Positions 1 to 10,189 of a stretch of DNA of 64,000 bases are shown here, in pieces (within the stretch, counting starts at the first letter, position 1; every line of letters begins with the position of its first letter). The notes beneath the pieces are model-generated. The model saw only the letters and a program-made list of their open reading frames with translations, was not told the origin of the DNA and ran no database searches. Location of the stretch: contig CM045758.1 in the NCBI GenBank assembly GCA_025200525.1, positions 5,514,580-5,578,579 of the forward strand. The letters are read 5' to 3'. Made by a program: the position numbers and the translations under genes. This DNA is from Camellia lanceoleosa. Its lineage: Eukaryota > Streptophyta > Magnoliopsida > Ericales > Theaceae.

Positions 1-501
1 TAAAGAAGGAAAAATATCACATATGCAGAGTTTAAAAAATATATATATAAATTAATGATAAATATTATATATATTAATAATTATAATTATAATTTTTTTA
101 TATATGCATTTTTTTCTGACACTATTAGGATATAAAGATAAATATTATATATACTAATAATTAAAATTATTATTTTTTAATATAAGCCTATATTATTTAT
201 TTATGAGACTACTGGGATATAATAACCCTTTAAAAGAAAGATATCAAAATAGATATATTGTAAATTTGAGAGAAAAGAAGTTTTATTTTTTATTTTTTAT
301 TTCATTATTATGTCAGAATTTAAAAAAAGGAAATTTCCAGAATCTTTTTTCAATAATTTTTAAAAAAATATTATTATGGTAATATGTTTTAAAATTTCCA
401 GAATCGGTGAGACTGGCATTGCAAATGGTATGGGTTTTCCTTTCTAGTTCGGCCACACCTAACCAAACACAAAGCCAAAGCCAAACCCTAGCCCCTGCTC
501 C

Positions 502-520
502 TATATATATGCATATATAA
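502..520 (+). promoter_or_regulatory. TATA-box region of duplicated promoter, copy 1
   Basis: A run of TATATATA lies about 65-75 bp upstream of the ATG at 575, in a CT- and A-rich leader typical of plant core promoters. The same arrangement precedes the ATG at 2811. Confidence 0.5.
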
Positions 521-574
521 TCATCACATGTCCTCTCATCCATACGGTCTTATCACTCACTCTCACTCTCCGTA

Positions 575-632
575 ATGGCGGCAACAAAAGCTTCTCTCGT
601 GGCTGCTGCTCTCAGAATCATCAAACTCAAAC
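575..632 (+). pseudogene. Orphan first exon of gene A (copy 1)
   Basis: The ATG opens MAATKASLVAAALRIIK and the exon ends after 58 nt at a GT donor (AAAC|gtttgtt), as in the intact copy at 2811-2868. The downstream exons are missing: the intron runs into an LTR and a truncated element interior and then unrelated sequence. It has its own promoter copy, so a transcript could start here, but no matching exon 2 lies before copy 2. It may be silent, or its donor could splice to exon 2 at 6269 (inference). Confidence 0.6.
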
Positions 633-663
633 GTTTGTTAATAATTTCTTTTATATTATATAC

Positions 664-1139
664 TGTTAGATATCACCCCATGTGAGGGGTGATTATCTTC
701 TCCATGTGCTGCAGCTTCTTCCAACCTACAAAGTCACAAAGATGAGCTGGCCATGTGAAGCCAACACACAAGACAGCTGGCCATGTGCAAGGCCAGCCTC
801 TCCATCTCAATTCTGTTAGTGTATAAATGTAGGCTAAGGGGAGGGTTTGAGAGTGAGCAAGAGCAACCAAAGAGAGTGAGAGATGTGTGGCGGAGAGACC
901 GTCTCTTTCGGTGTGAGCGAGAGAGATGGGTGAGTGGGTGAGTGAGGAGAGTGTGAGCTCCTCCTCTATTGTAATCTTTCTGTAATCTCTCCATTGTTAT
1001 AGTGATAACCGGTTACTCTCCCGTGGACGTCGGCATTGAGGCCGAACCACGTTAAATATGGTGTCTCCTTGATTGTGGGTGTGTTTTTCTACATGGTATA
1101 GTTTCTATAAGGTCTTGGGCGGGATCCCAGATCCCAACA
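664..1139 (+). mobile_element. LTR of copia-type element, copy 1
   Basis: A 476-bp LTR begins TGTTAGATATC and ends GATCCCAACA, with TG...CA termini. Just after it, at 1142-1154, is TGGTATCAGAGCC, the primer-binding site for initiator tRNA-Met that is typical of plant Ty1/copia elements. A palindrome (TCACCCC...GGGGTGA) lies near the start and a TATAAA lies mid-LTR. It is preceded by TATAC. The element is truncated at 1623, so no second LTR belongs to this copy. Confidence 0.9.
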
Positions 1140-1382
1140 ATTGGTATCAGAGCCTCGTCGGTGGCGTTTCGGAACAAAAACAGCGTGTTGTTCGAAACTG
1201 CCCAGAAATCAAGTTGCTCGAAATCAGGTTTTAAGCATAACAAGAGCAAGAGCTCGAGAAGAGGAGTCCAACCATGTAAAGAAGACACCCAGAGGAGTCC
1301 CCACGCGGCCTCACGCGCCGTTTGAAGAAAGCGCATAAGGCCCAATCCCAGCGGCTGAAGGAAGATGGTGAGTGGGAGGTAG

Positions 1383-1598
1383 CACGTGTAAACCACGCGC
1401 CTGGCATACGCGCACGTCGCGTTAGCAGACACGCCAGTAGCCGCGACAACGCTACACGTCAGCAAGAAGTGCCACGTGTCCGTCCACGGAAGCGGTCCAG
1501 TCATCGCCACGTGGCAGCCAGGTCATCGCCACGTGGCTATCCACGTCATCGACACGTGGCCATCCGTCAATGCCACGTCAGCACAGGTGTGCCACGTG
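1383..1598 (+). promoter_or_regulatory. Cluster of six CACGTG (G-box) motifs in element interior
   Basis: CACGTG occurs at 1383, 1473, 1508, 1530, 1553 and 1593. Several are extended as GCCACGTGGC or GACACGTGGC, the core bound by plant bZIP/bHLH factors (ABRE/G-box). The equivalent stretch of copy 2 (3570-3800) has a shorter version of the cluster. Regulatory activity is inference. Confidence 0.5.
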
Positions 1599-1623
1599 TC
1601 TGACACGTCATCGCTACTGTTGA

Positions 1624-2229
1624 TATGAATAATTTGAGATTGTAGAATTATATTTTGTGAGTCTCCATAATTACTGAAAATCAAAAACCAACCTACATAC
1701 TAGGCAGTAGGCCTATATTTATAATATATATATATATGTATATTTCTATATATATTTTGTTTGTTCCACCATTAATCTGTACAAACGCTCGTGCCTACAT
1801 GGTGACAGTTAATTTGTTTCTGGACGATTCGGCTTGAGAACGCATACATGTACCCGAGAGGGTTGAAATTTGGCGTGTTATCTCAGTAGTTGTTTGGAAA
1901 GAAAGATTTTAGCCCTTTTTAGGTTAAAATTCACCATAAAAAAAAAAAAAACAAAATAGGCTAAAATAGCTAATAAGATAAAATATCACATCAAACTCAT
2001 TATCATTTTATTTTTTTTTCTCACAAACATCACATCCAACTACAAAAAAAAATCCAATTATTTTCCTAAATACAAAAAAATTAGCCTACTAAAATAGCAA
2101 CTTTCCAAACACCTACGTAATAATATACCTCACTTTAATGGGTTTTTTTTAATTTATTTTTATTTTTTTATGAAACCTCACTTTGAAGGTTGGACAGCTA
2201 AAGTAATAGATCCGTCAATTGTAATGAAT
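1624..2229. other. Non-coding segment between duplicated blocks
   Basis: About 600 bp of AT-rich DNA with T/A runs and no convincing coding frame. It lies where copy 1 loses homology to copy 2, so it may be the old right flank of the duplicated unit or a later junction sequence. Confidence 0.6.
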
Positions 2230-2736
2230 TAAAGAAGAGAAAATATCACATATGCAGGGTCTAAAAAATATATATATAAATTAATGATAAATATTATATA
2301 TATTAATAATTATAATTATAATTTTTTTATATATGCATTTTTTTCTGATACTATTAGGATATAAAGATAAACATTATATATACTAATAATTAAAATTATT
2401 ATTTTTTAATATAAGCCTATATTATTTATTTATGAGACTACTGGGATATAATAACCTCTTAAAAGAAAGATATCAAAATAGATATATTGTAAATTTGAGA
2501 GAAAAGAAGTTTTATTTATTTTTTATTTATTTCATTATTATGTCAGAATTTAAAAAAAGGAAATTTCCAGAATCTTTTTTGAATAATTTTAAAAAAAATA
2601 TTATTATGGTAATATTTTTTAAAATTTCCAGAATCGGTGAGACTAGAATTGCAAATGGTATGGGTTTTCCTTTCTGGTTCGGCCACACCTAACCAAACAC
2701 AAAGACAAAGCCAAACCCTAACCCTAGCCCTTGCTC

Positions 2737-2757
2737 CTATATATATGTATATATAAT
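2737..2757 (+). promoter_or_regulatory. TATA-box region of gene A
   Basis: A TATATATA-type run lies about 65 bp upstream of the ATG at 2811. The leader between them is short and CT-rich (repeated CTCACT). The wider upstream region is duplicated from 1-574. Confidence 0.5.
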
Positions 2758-2810
2758 CATCACATGTCTTGTCACCCATACTGTGTTATCACTCACTCTC
2801 ACACTCTGTA

Positions 2811-5800
2811 ATGGCGGCAACAAAAGCTTCTCTCATGGCTGCTGCTCTCAGAATCATCAAACTCAAACGTTTGTTAATAATTTCTTTTATATTATATACT
2901 GTTAGATATCACCCCATGCGAGGGGTGATTATCTTCTCCATGTGCTGCAGCTTCTTCCAACCTACAAAGTCACAAAGATGAGCTGGCCATGTGAAGCCAA
3001 CACACAAGACAGCTGGCCATGTGCAAGGCCAGCCTCTCCATCTCAATTCTGTTAGTGTATAAATGGAGGCTAAGGGGAGGGTTTGAGAGTGAGCAAGAGC
3101 AACCAAAGAGAGTGAGAGATGTGAGACGGAGAGACCATCTCTCTCGGTGTGAGCGAGAGAGAAGGGTGAGTGGGTGAGTGTGGAGAGTGTGAGCTCCTCC
3201 TCTATTGTAATCTTTCTGCAATCTCTCCATTATTATAGTGATAACCGGCTACTCACTCGTGGACGTAGGCATTGAGGCCGAACCACGTTAAATATGGTGT
3301 CTCCTTGAGTGTGGGTGTGTTTTTTTGCATGGTATAATTTCTATAAGGTCTTGGGCGGGATCCCAGATCCTAACAATTTTTATCAGAGCCACGTCGGTGG
3401 CGTTTCGGAACAAAAACAGCGTGTTGTTCGAAACTGCCTAGAAATCAAGTTGCTCGAAATCAGGTTTTGAGCATACCAGGAGCAAGGGCTTGAGAAGAGT
3501 AGTCCAACCATGTAAAGCAGACACCCAGAGGTGTCCCCACGCGCCCTCATGCGTTGTTTGAAGAAGGCACGTGAGGCCCAGTCTCAGGCACGTGACCCAC
3601 GCGCGGCTGAAAGAAGAAGGTGAGTGGGAGGGAGCGTGTGTAAACCACGCGCCTGGCATACGCGCACGCCACGGCAGCAGACACGCCAGCAGCCGCGACA
3701 GCGTCGCGTGGCAACACGTCGGCAATGAGTGCCACGTGTCCGTCCACGGAAGCGGCCCAGTCATCGACACGTGGCAGCCAGGTCATCGCCACGTGTCTGA
3801 CACGTCATCGCTATTGTTGACCAGTCAACCAGAGGCAGATAAGTGATCCAGTGTGACGCGGCAAAGGTGCAGCCGCAGGAGGAAGGATCCAGTGCTTCGC
3901 GGCTATGGTGCAGTCGCAGATCTGAGGCGTACAAAATGTTTTGGCTAGATCTAAGTCATTTGGAGTCCATTTTTGGCAATCCAATAGTGCTTTCTGACTA
4001 TTTGGAGTATTCTGGACATATCCGTACGGTCAGATTTTGGAATCGGATATTCTGCAAAAAAAAAGAAGGCAGATTAAAGGGACAGACGGCATCAGGTGCT
4101 ATGGACAGAATATTCTGTTGGTACACGAAATATTTCCTGAAATTCTGAAAATTGCAATTTGGTCTAGAATTTTCAGAAAATTGTGGTGTGGCCCAACTTT
4201 CGAGGAAATTTTTCAGTGAGGTCCCCGGAAAGTGCAGCGATGGTTGGTTTTAGCTAAACAGACCGCTCCGGACGCAACCGCGAGGTCAGAATAGTGAAAT
4301 TCTGAACGGTTTGGAAAGATTGTCAAAACATGGGAGTTTGTCATCTTCAATACTCGAATGAAGGTTGCCGGATATTGTGGAACGCTGCGGATTCACTGAA
4401 GAGGTTAGAATGGGTAGATTCTGACCAGATTGGACAACCAAATACAGATTGAGATAGATCATTGAAGACCAGAGAAGATCAGGCTTGATCAAATGGCAAA
4501 TCGAGGGAGATCAGGATTGGTCAGAGGGCGATCAGGAGAATTGCACATGATTATCTCAAGATCAACAATGTCTAGGAAAGTTCTGTCAAAAAGACACTGT
4601 CTAAGGAGACTGGTTCTTAAGTGGGACCAGTTGTGACCCCACCAGTCTTTCCTGGGAACTTTTCTGGTTGTTGATGTCATCGGAGGATCTAGTTCAATCA
4701 ATCAAAAAGACTATTCATCGACGGATAGATGATTTGGCAACCAGTTCAAGCTCAGGGAAATGCTGTGGCTGTTGGAGCTACTGTACACGAGTAAGTATTG
4801 GTGGTATGTGGACGTGTAGAACAATAGTTGCAAAGGAGCATACTAAGCGCAAAAGCACAAATGCAGACGTGCAGCAGTGTAAGGTACACTAGAGTGTGTA
4901 CAGAGGCGCGAGAAGAGTGTGTGGCAACGGGTTGTTGAAAGTTCATAGGAACTGCCAGACAGAGAAATTAAGACGGATAAAACGCAAGAGTGCGCGCCAA
5001 GGAGTGGCAAGTCTTTTTTCTCTATGGTGGTTTCTTTATTTCCATGGCAGCGGAGGATAGAGTTGATGCGGATCTCTCAAGCGAGCTTGACGCAGGAAGA
5101 CCAGAAGCCATGGGTGCGAGCACTATGTAAGAAATTGCATAGCTGATGATGCTTTGACAGATGGAGCTACTGTCAACCATCAATCTACTGGACAGCAAAT
5201 CAGGGATTGCAAAGGCACAGACAACAAGCGTATGTGGAAACGCTAGGAGGTTGTTCAGAAGTGCAGAGGGCAAAGGCTGATAGTTTAGAGGAAAAGCTCA
5301 GAGCAAAGAAGACAGAGGACGTTGATGGGATATACAACGAGTTTTCTATTGCTCCAATGACTGGTCCTGCGAGGTAATGCATGACAGTCAAGGGCATCCC
5401 AGCAGGGGGTACAGGACATCTAATCAGGGGGTGTCGGATATCTTGGTTACGCAAGTTCAAACATAGCAAGTGAAGACATCTGAGATAGAAAGCGTGGAAG
5501 AGATCTGTGGGAGATAGGAGCAAAGGCTCTCTCCAAATCAGAGAGTGGTATGAGTTGAGTTGAGGATGTAGGATTCCCTCATTCTCTTGTATCTCTCGTG
5601 TATTATCTCTAGCTTCAGGTGGTGCAAACGTCTCAGTGAGGAGAAGAAGACTATGCTGAAATTTGGGCGTGACAAGATTACCAACAGTGTGTACAGTGGA
5701 TCACCCCACACGGGTTGAGGGGGTGATTTGTAAGATATCACCCCATGTGAGGGGTGATTATCTTCTCCATGTGCTGTAGCTTCTTCTAACCTACAAAGTC

Positions 5801-7052
5801 ACAAAGATGAGCTGGCCATGTGAAGCCAACACACAAGATAGCTGGCCATGTGCAAGGCCAGCCTCTTCGTCTCAATTCTGTTAGTGTATAAATGGAGGCT
5901 AAGGGGAGGGTTTGAGAGTGAGCAAGAGCAACCAAAGAGAGTGAGAGATGTAAGGCGGAGAGACCGTCTCTCTCGGTGTGAGCGAGAGAGACGGGTGAGT
6001 GGGTGAGTGAGGAGAGTGTGAGCTCCTTCTCTATTGTAATCTTTCTATGTAATCTCTCCATTGTTATAGTAATAACCGGCTACTCTCCCGTGAACGTAGG
6101 CATTGAGGCCGAACCACGTTAAATATGGTGTCTCCTTGAGTGTGGGTGTGTTTTTCTGCATGGTATAATTTCTATAAGGTCTTGGGCGGGATCCCGGATC
6201 CCAACATATACTTTGTTATTATATATATATTCTCATTTTTTTTCTTTCATATTTTTGTTTTTGTATAGGGAGTTCTTACTTGGAGAGGATGGGCCGGCTT
6301 TTTTACGGGGAACAAGGATGGTTGGAAAAGCAGGAGAAGATGGGCCGGCTTTTTTACGGGGAACAAGGATGGTTGGAAAAGCAGGAGAAGATGGAGAAGC
6401 TAAAGATGGACCAGGTGAAGTTGGAAGAAGACGAGAAGAAACGAGAAGCGAAGAAGAACAATGGAGGAGGAAGAGGAGGAGGAGGAGGAGGAGAAAGAGG
6501 AGGAGGTGTGTCTGGTGCTGCAAAAATAGGAGGTAATGCCTCAATGAAGAACACGAGGAGTAACTAGTCTGTTTTGATCTGATATAACTTGATTTGACGT
6601 ATACGTATATGTTCTTTTTTATTTTTTTTATTTTTTCTTCTTTATATTTTGAAGCTCTAGACCATATGGCATCTTTCCTGGTGATTCAAGGAATGCTTGA
6701 TAATCTCATCAAAACTGGTACAAATTTGGAATCGGTTTGCAAGGACAAATTGAAAGATGCCGTTTGGACTCTTTGGAAAACTGCGAATGGCATTAACGGA
6801 CGAGAAATGAAGACTGAAATCACGGATGGTTTTGCAAAGCTGGATGTGAAGATGGATTTGGTGCTCTCTAAGTTGCAAATTCCAAATCCGCCCACACCCA
6901 CTGTTCCACTCGCACAAGCACCTTCCGCCTCACCTTCACCACCACCTTCTCCCTCACCCTCACCTTCTGACTCACCACCATCACCACCACCACCATCACC
7001 ACTTGACAATGGTGGTGGAAATGGAAATGGAAATGGTGGGAATGGTGATTGA
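2811..7052 (+). CDS. Gene A: three-exon gene of unrecognised family, retroelement in intron 1
   Basis: Proposed exons are 2811-2868, 6269-6532 and 6655-7052. All borders are GT-AG and the phases match: 1 nt carried into 2 nt at both junctions, total 720 nt, 239 codons plus stop. Exon 1 encodes MAATKASLMAAALRIIK, basic and weakly hydrophobic. Exon 2 has a 17-residue unit (GRLFYGEQGWLEKQEK core) twice, then a Lys/Glu coiled-coil stretch and a Gly/Arg-rich tract. Exon 3 has a helical region containing AKLDVKMDLVLSKLQ, then a Pro/Ser tail and Gly/Asn repeats. Intron 1 (2869-6268) contains a whole LTR element. No named family is recognised. Gene B at 36 kb has a similar first exon and a similar KLD-repeat/proline-rich layout. 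The frame is open, but expression is unproven. Confidence 0.6.
2900..3375 (+). repeat. 5' LTR of the intronic element
   Basis: 476 bp with TG...CA ends, the same length as the LTR at 664-1139. A TATAAA at 3058-3063 is the likely LTR promoter. Confidence 0.9.
5729..6206 (+). repeat. 3' LTR of the intronic element
   Basis: 478 bp, starting TGTAAGATATC and ending CCCAACA. It is followed by the target duplication TATAC, then the rest of gene A intron 1, which ends in TTTGTATAG. Confidence 0.9.
6289..6390 (+). repeat. Two in-frame 51-bp repeats in gene A exon 2
   Basis: Units 6289-6339 and 6340-6390 are essentially identical and each encode 17 residues (MGRLFYGEQGWLEKQEK). The period is a multiple of three, so the frame survives. 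Near-identity points to a recent tandem duplication. Confidence 0.9.
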
Positions 7053-8955
7053 TTACAAACCTAATTCTACTTGAGTATCTTTCTCTCTCTGTTATGGATT
7101 TGTTTTGTCTTTGCTTATTTGATTTTATGTTCTTTGGAATTTTGTTTTTTTTTAATTTAATTTTTGCCTTAATGGAATTGGGATATGCTTAGCAACTGTT
7201 CTCTCTCTCGCTTTGGATGAAGGACTATACTCAGTATATTGAAACAAAATTATAAAAGTTGGAGATGAGAAGTGTAACTTATTCTTTCTTTGTTTTTTTT
7301 AATCTTTCACGTTTTGCCACATTTTTTTTAATTACTAAACGTTTATTTGATTGTGTCAAAATTATATATTTGATTATTTTAAAACAAACTTTTAATTAAT
7401 AATTAATGTGTATTTGACTTTGTCATGAACCTTTTAATTTAATAATTATTTTTACAATTTTATGCGAATTTTTTTTTATTTATAGATACATCTAATTTAA
7501 ATGTATTTAAAAAGTATAATAAAATTGGTGTTTTTAAATATATTTTTTTATTGGTATTGATTTTATTAATAAAATGAGTAATTTGTTGAGCAACTAGGAA
7601 GTTAATTTCATAATTAGAAGTGATAATTTGTATTTTAAATAAGTCTGTGTTTGTAATTTACACTTGAATATATTAAGTTTACTATTTGTCAGAATTTTTT
7701 TTTTTAAAAAAAAAAAATTTAAGTTTCGTCCCAATTCATTGTTCACAAATTTGGGAACAGGTAGGGTTGGCTCAAATACACTGTCATCCCGTTCTTATTT
7801 CAGCCTTCTAGTTTCATTCATTTGTTTACCCTGTAAGGCATGAAAAAAAAAAAAGAAAGAAAAAAAAAATTAAAAATTAAAAAGCTTTGCTCCCAAGCGT
7901 TTGTAATGTACCCTGTAAGGCATGCAAGAAAATTTCATAAACACAAAATAAATAAATAAATAAAAGCTATTTACAATCTAATCTAATCTAATTGAAAACT
8001 TTATTGCAAGCAAGCAACATTTTATCTGCCTAAGCAAAACACTGCTATTTTAATATTTTAAAAATTGCAAAGCATTTTATAAGATATGAATTAACTTGAT
8101 TGCAAACATATCTATATATATATATATATATGTATAAATATATAACAAACTTTAACTTGCAAAATTACTTAAATTGAAGCATTGTTCTAACTAGATAATT
8201 ACTCCATCCATACATAATAGTCTCTAATCTGAGGCATAATTTATATATAGACTTCGGTGTGCTCGGGACATTCACGAAAGGAGAACAGCAGCACGACATT
8301 TAGGAGAGCCTACTTAAATTGGGGACAATTGTTGATACAGAATTGACAAAATCTATTATTTTCATCCTCGCTAAGGCACTGCACAATTCAAGAAAGAGAA
8401 ACAATTATTAAAAATCTGGACCTCATGTTTATGCAACACTAACTTGTTTAGTACAAACACACTAGTTAGTTAAATAATTCCAAATGCAATGAGAGAATAC
8501 TTCTCCAATAAAAACAAAGTATGGAATACAATGAAAGAAAGAACATTTACCTGTCATTGAATATATATTGAGGTTATTTATAACATCTCATACCAAAGAA
8601 AAAGGCAATAAATACACGAGAAAGCACATAAAACATTTTCCCTATTCATCACAATATAGTTTACAATTGGAAGATTGAAGGTAGTTCCTTTTAGACTGTG
8701 TTTTAGATCACAGATTTGTAATAAATAAAATACAAAGAACTATTCCCTCCCAAAAAATTTCAAACTCCAAGCATAGTGTCTTAGGAAAATAAACCAAACA
8801 AACTTGAAAATGATGACAACTCTTAATCAGTATCCATAAATCACACATGAAAAGAGATCATGCATAACATAGGAAAAAGTTCATATTTTGCTTGATAAAA
8901 AAGGGTAGGAGTGACAAATAGTAGCAATCCTCCTTGAGCGTGACCAATGAAGCCG
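7053..8955. other. AT-rich intergenic sequence
   Basis: No convincing gene. It holds homopolymer tracts near 7690-7725 and 7840-7875, a (TA)n microsatellite near 8112-8132, and a dispersed repeat at 7909-8110. Confidence 0.7.
7909..8110 (+). repeat. Dispersed 200-bp repeat (partner 42785-42969)
   Basis: From GGCATGCAAGAAAATTTCAT to the TTGCAAACAT end, this matches 42785-42969 in the same orientation with scattered substitutions. Neither copy has recognisable TIRs. Class unknown. Confidence 0.75.
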
Positions 8956-9270
8956 CTACCTGCTAGTGAGCCGGACAAGAAGGACTTTAGATGGGTTTGA
9001 GAAAGTGGGCGTTACAGCATGCAGGGGATCTGCATTTGCCATAGCTTGACACCAACCCCACCAAGGTCCTAACGATTGGAGGTCAGAAGCACAGGTGGAT
9101 GGGAACCACATTGCCCCCATGAAGCCTTGAAGCCAAAGCCACTTGCTCACCAAACCTAGTGGAAGTGAGCCCATTGGTGGTATGAAAGAGTTAAAATAAT
9201 CCATGCATAATGGGTTTTGGTTCCTCTTTCCGGCAAAGAAATTAATGATTTTACCTATGATTTTAAGCAA
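8956..9270 (-). CDS. 104-codon open frame, doubtful
   Basis: A minus-strand frame with a Trp/Pro-rich C-terminal half (WLWLQGFMGAMWF). It is longer than chance usually gives in such AT-rich DNA, and its GC content is above that of its surroundings. No domain is recognised and no partner exon is clear. It may be a fragment of an element or gene, or spurious. Confidence 0.2.
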   Translation of the reverse strand: MLKIIGKIINFFAGKRNQNPLCMDYFNSFIPPMGSLPLGLVSKWLWLQGFMGAMWFPSTCASDLQSLGPWWGWCQAMANADPLHAVTPTFSNPSKVLLVRLTSR

Positions 9271-9307
9271 ACTAATTTAAGGATCAATTCCAATTTCAAG
9301 TCAAGTT

Positions 9308-9402
9308 ATGAATTTGATGCAGTCCTAGGTTCAATAATATGAATTATGTTTACATAAATAGGATAACTTAATAGATATAACCAAGGACTGCATCAAATTC
9401 AT
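9308..9402. repeat. Short perfect-arm hairpin
   Basis: The 24-nt left arm (9308-9331) and right arm (9379-9402) are reverse complements with one mismatch, separated by 47 nt of AT-rich loop with weak further pairing. It could be a degenerate MITE or a small-RNA precursor. No TSD was identified. Confidence 0.7.
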
Positions 9403-9739
9403 ATTCATTGTTTCCTATCCCACCATATTCATTATTTACAAGCTATAATAACAAAATGAATAAGAGAAACGAATGATTAACATGATAATGTATTGTCTTC
9501 AACATTGACACTGTTTCTTGATCCATAGGATTGAAAAGGATAATACATTTTGATCATAAAACTCAATAGACAAGGAAATAATTGAAATGGAGATTCAAAA
9601 TAAGAACGAATTAAAACCATATATTCTACCGTAAACTACACATTCCATATTTTTCATTCTCAATTTTAAAAAGCAAGAAAACGATTATTATAGCACATGA
9701 ACAAATATCTACAAGTTCCTAATATAAACATAGTTTTAC

Positions 9740-9862
9740 CTTCTTGTACTTCTCATAAGCTATTTTGCACTTTCTAGGGTCCGTATCCCTTTTATGATTT
9801 ATGTAATCTTCAATATTGGCAAAACCTGCAGCAGTTGCTTCTTTCTGGAGAGATTCCCAACG
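9740..9862 (-). CDS. Exon-like segment, unassigned gene fragment
   Basis: On the minus strand, a 123-nt open segment encodes 41 residues from RWESLQKEATAAGFANIED to AYEKYKK. It is flanked by a plausible acceptor (...aaag|) and donor (|gtaaaa). The composition looks like real coding sequence (charged, helical, no low complexity). No family is recognised. Other exon-like segments upstream on the same strand (12983-13012, 16065-16143, 17520-17544) could belong to one gene, but phases do not join cleanly. Confidence 0.35.
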
Positions 9863-10189
9863 CTTTGCATTAAAAAGCAAAACCCAACTCACCTCACCCA
9901 TGTAGATAACAAAAAATAATTCGGTTAAATTACAAATATACTCCTTAAGATTTATCAAAAATACAAATTTCCATCATGATTTGAGAAATTACAAATATCC
10001 CTTGTCAGCGTTTGTCTTTTAATAGAACTAATAAAAAATATAAAATGCCTACATACCCACAGCACCTCCATCATCCAAACTCCTCTACCATTTGCCCACC
10101 CTCAACTGCCACCCCCACCGCTTTCCCATGCTCAACCAACACCCTTTGGCAGCCATGGAGGAGAAAGCTACAACAATTGCTCTCTATAT

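Larger units (their letters stand above)
1..1623 (+). repeat. Upstream copy of tandem duplication (partner 2230-3820)
   Basis: This block matches 2230-3820 almost base for base. It contains an AT-rich upstream region, a TATA-containing promoter, exon 1 of gene A, the start of intron 1, a complete LTR and about 480 bp of element interior. Homology stops at 1623/3820, where copy 1 runs into unrelated sequence. Copy 1 has extra CACGTG-containing sequence near 1510-1600 that copy 2 lacks. Because both copies share the host/LTR junction (TATAC before the LTR), the element was already in place when the segment duplicated (inference). Confidence 0.9.
2900..6206 (+). mobile_element. Complete non-autonomous copia-type LTR retrotransposon
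   Basis: LTRs lie at 2900-3375 and 5729-6206, flanked by the 5-bp target duplication TATAC (2895-2899 and 6207-6211). The PBS position (3378-3390) reads TTTTATCAGAGCC, so the first two Gs of the tRNA-Met site are lost. A purine-rich tract (GAGGGGG, 5717-5723) precedes the 3' LTR. The 2.35-kb interior shows no gag, protease, integrase or RT motif in any frame, so it fits a LARD-like element mobilised by a partner. The LTRs differ at roughly 5% of sites by eye, so the insertion is not recent. Confidence 0.9.

Noticed and set aside
673..994. Open frames on the minus strand over the LTRs (also 2909-3230 and 5786-6061)
   Set aside because: They repeat in every LTR copy, lie inside LTR sequence and have no domain; they are chance frames.
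1052..1510. 152-codon minus-strand frame and related frames at 3438-3846
   Set aside because: They overlap the G-box-rich element interior; they are not conserved between the two copies and show no motif.
6213..6544. Alternative frames over gene A exon 2, including an Arg-rich and a Leu-rich frame
   Set aside because: They arise from the 51-bp repeat and GGA-rich tract. Only the frame that joins exons 1 and 3 in phase was kept.
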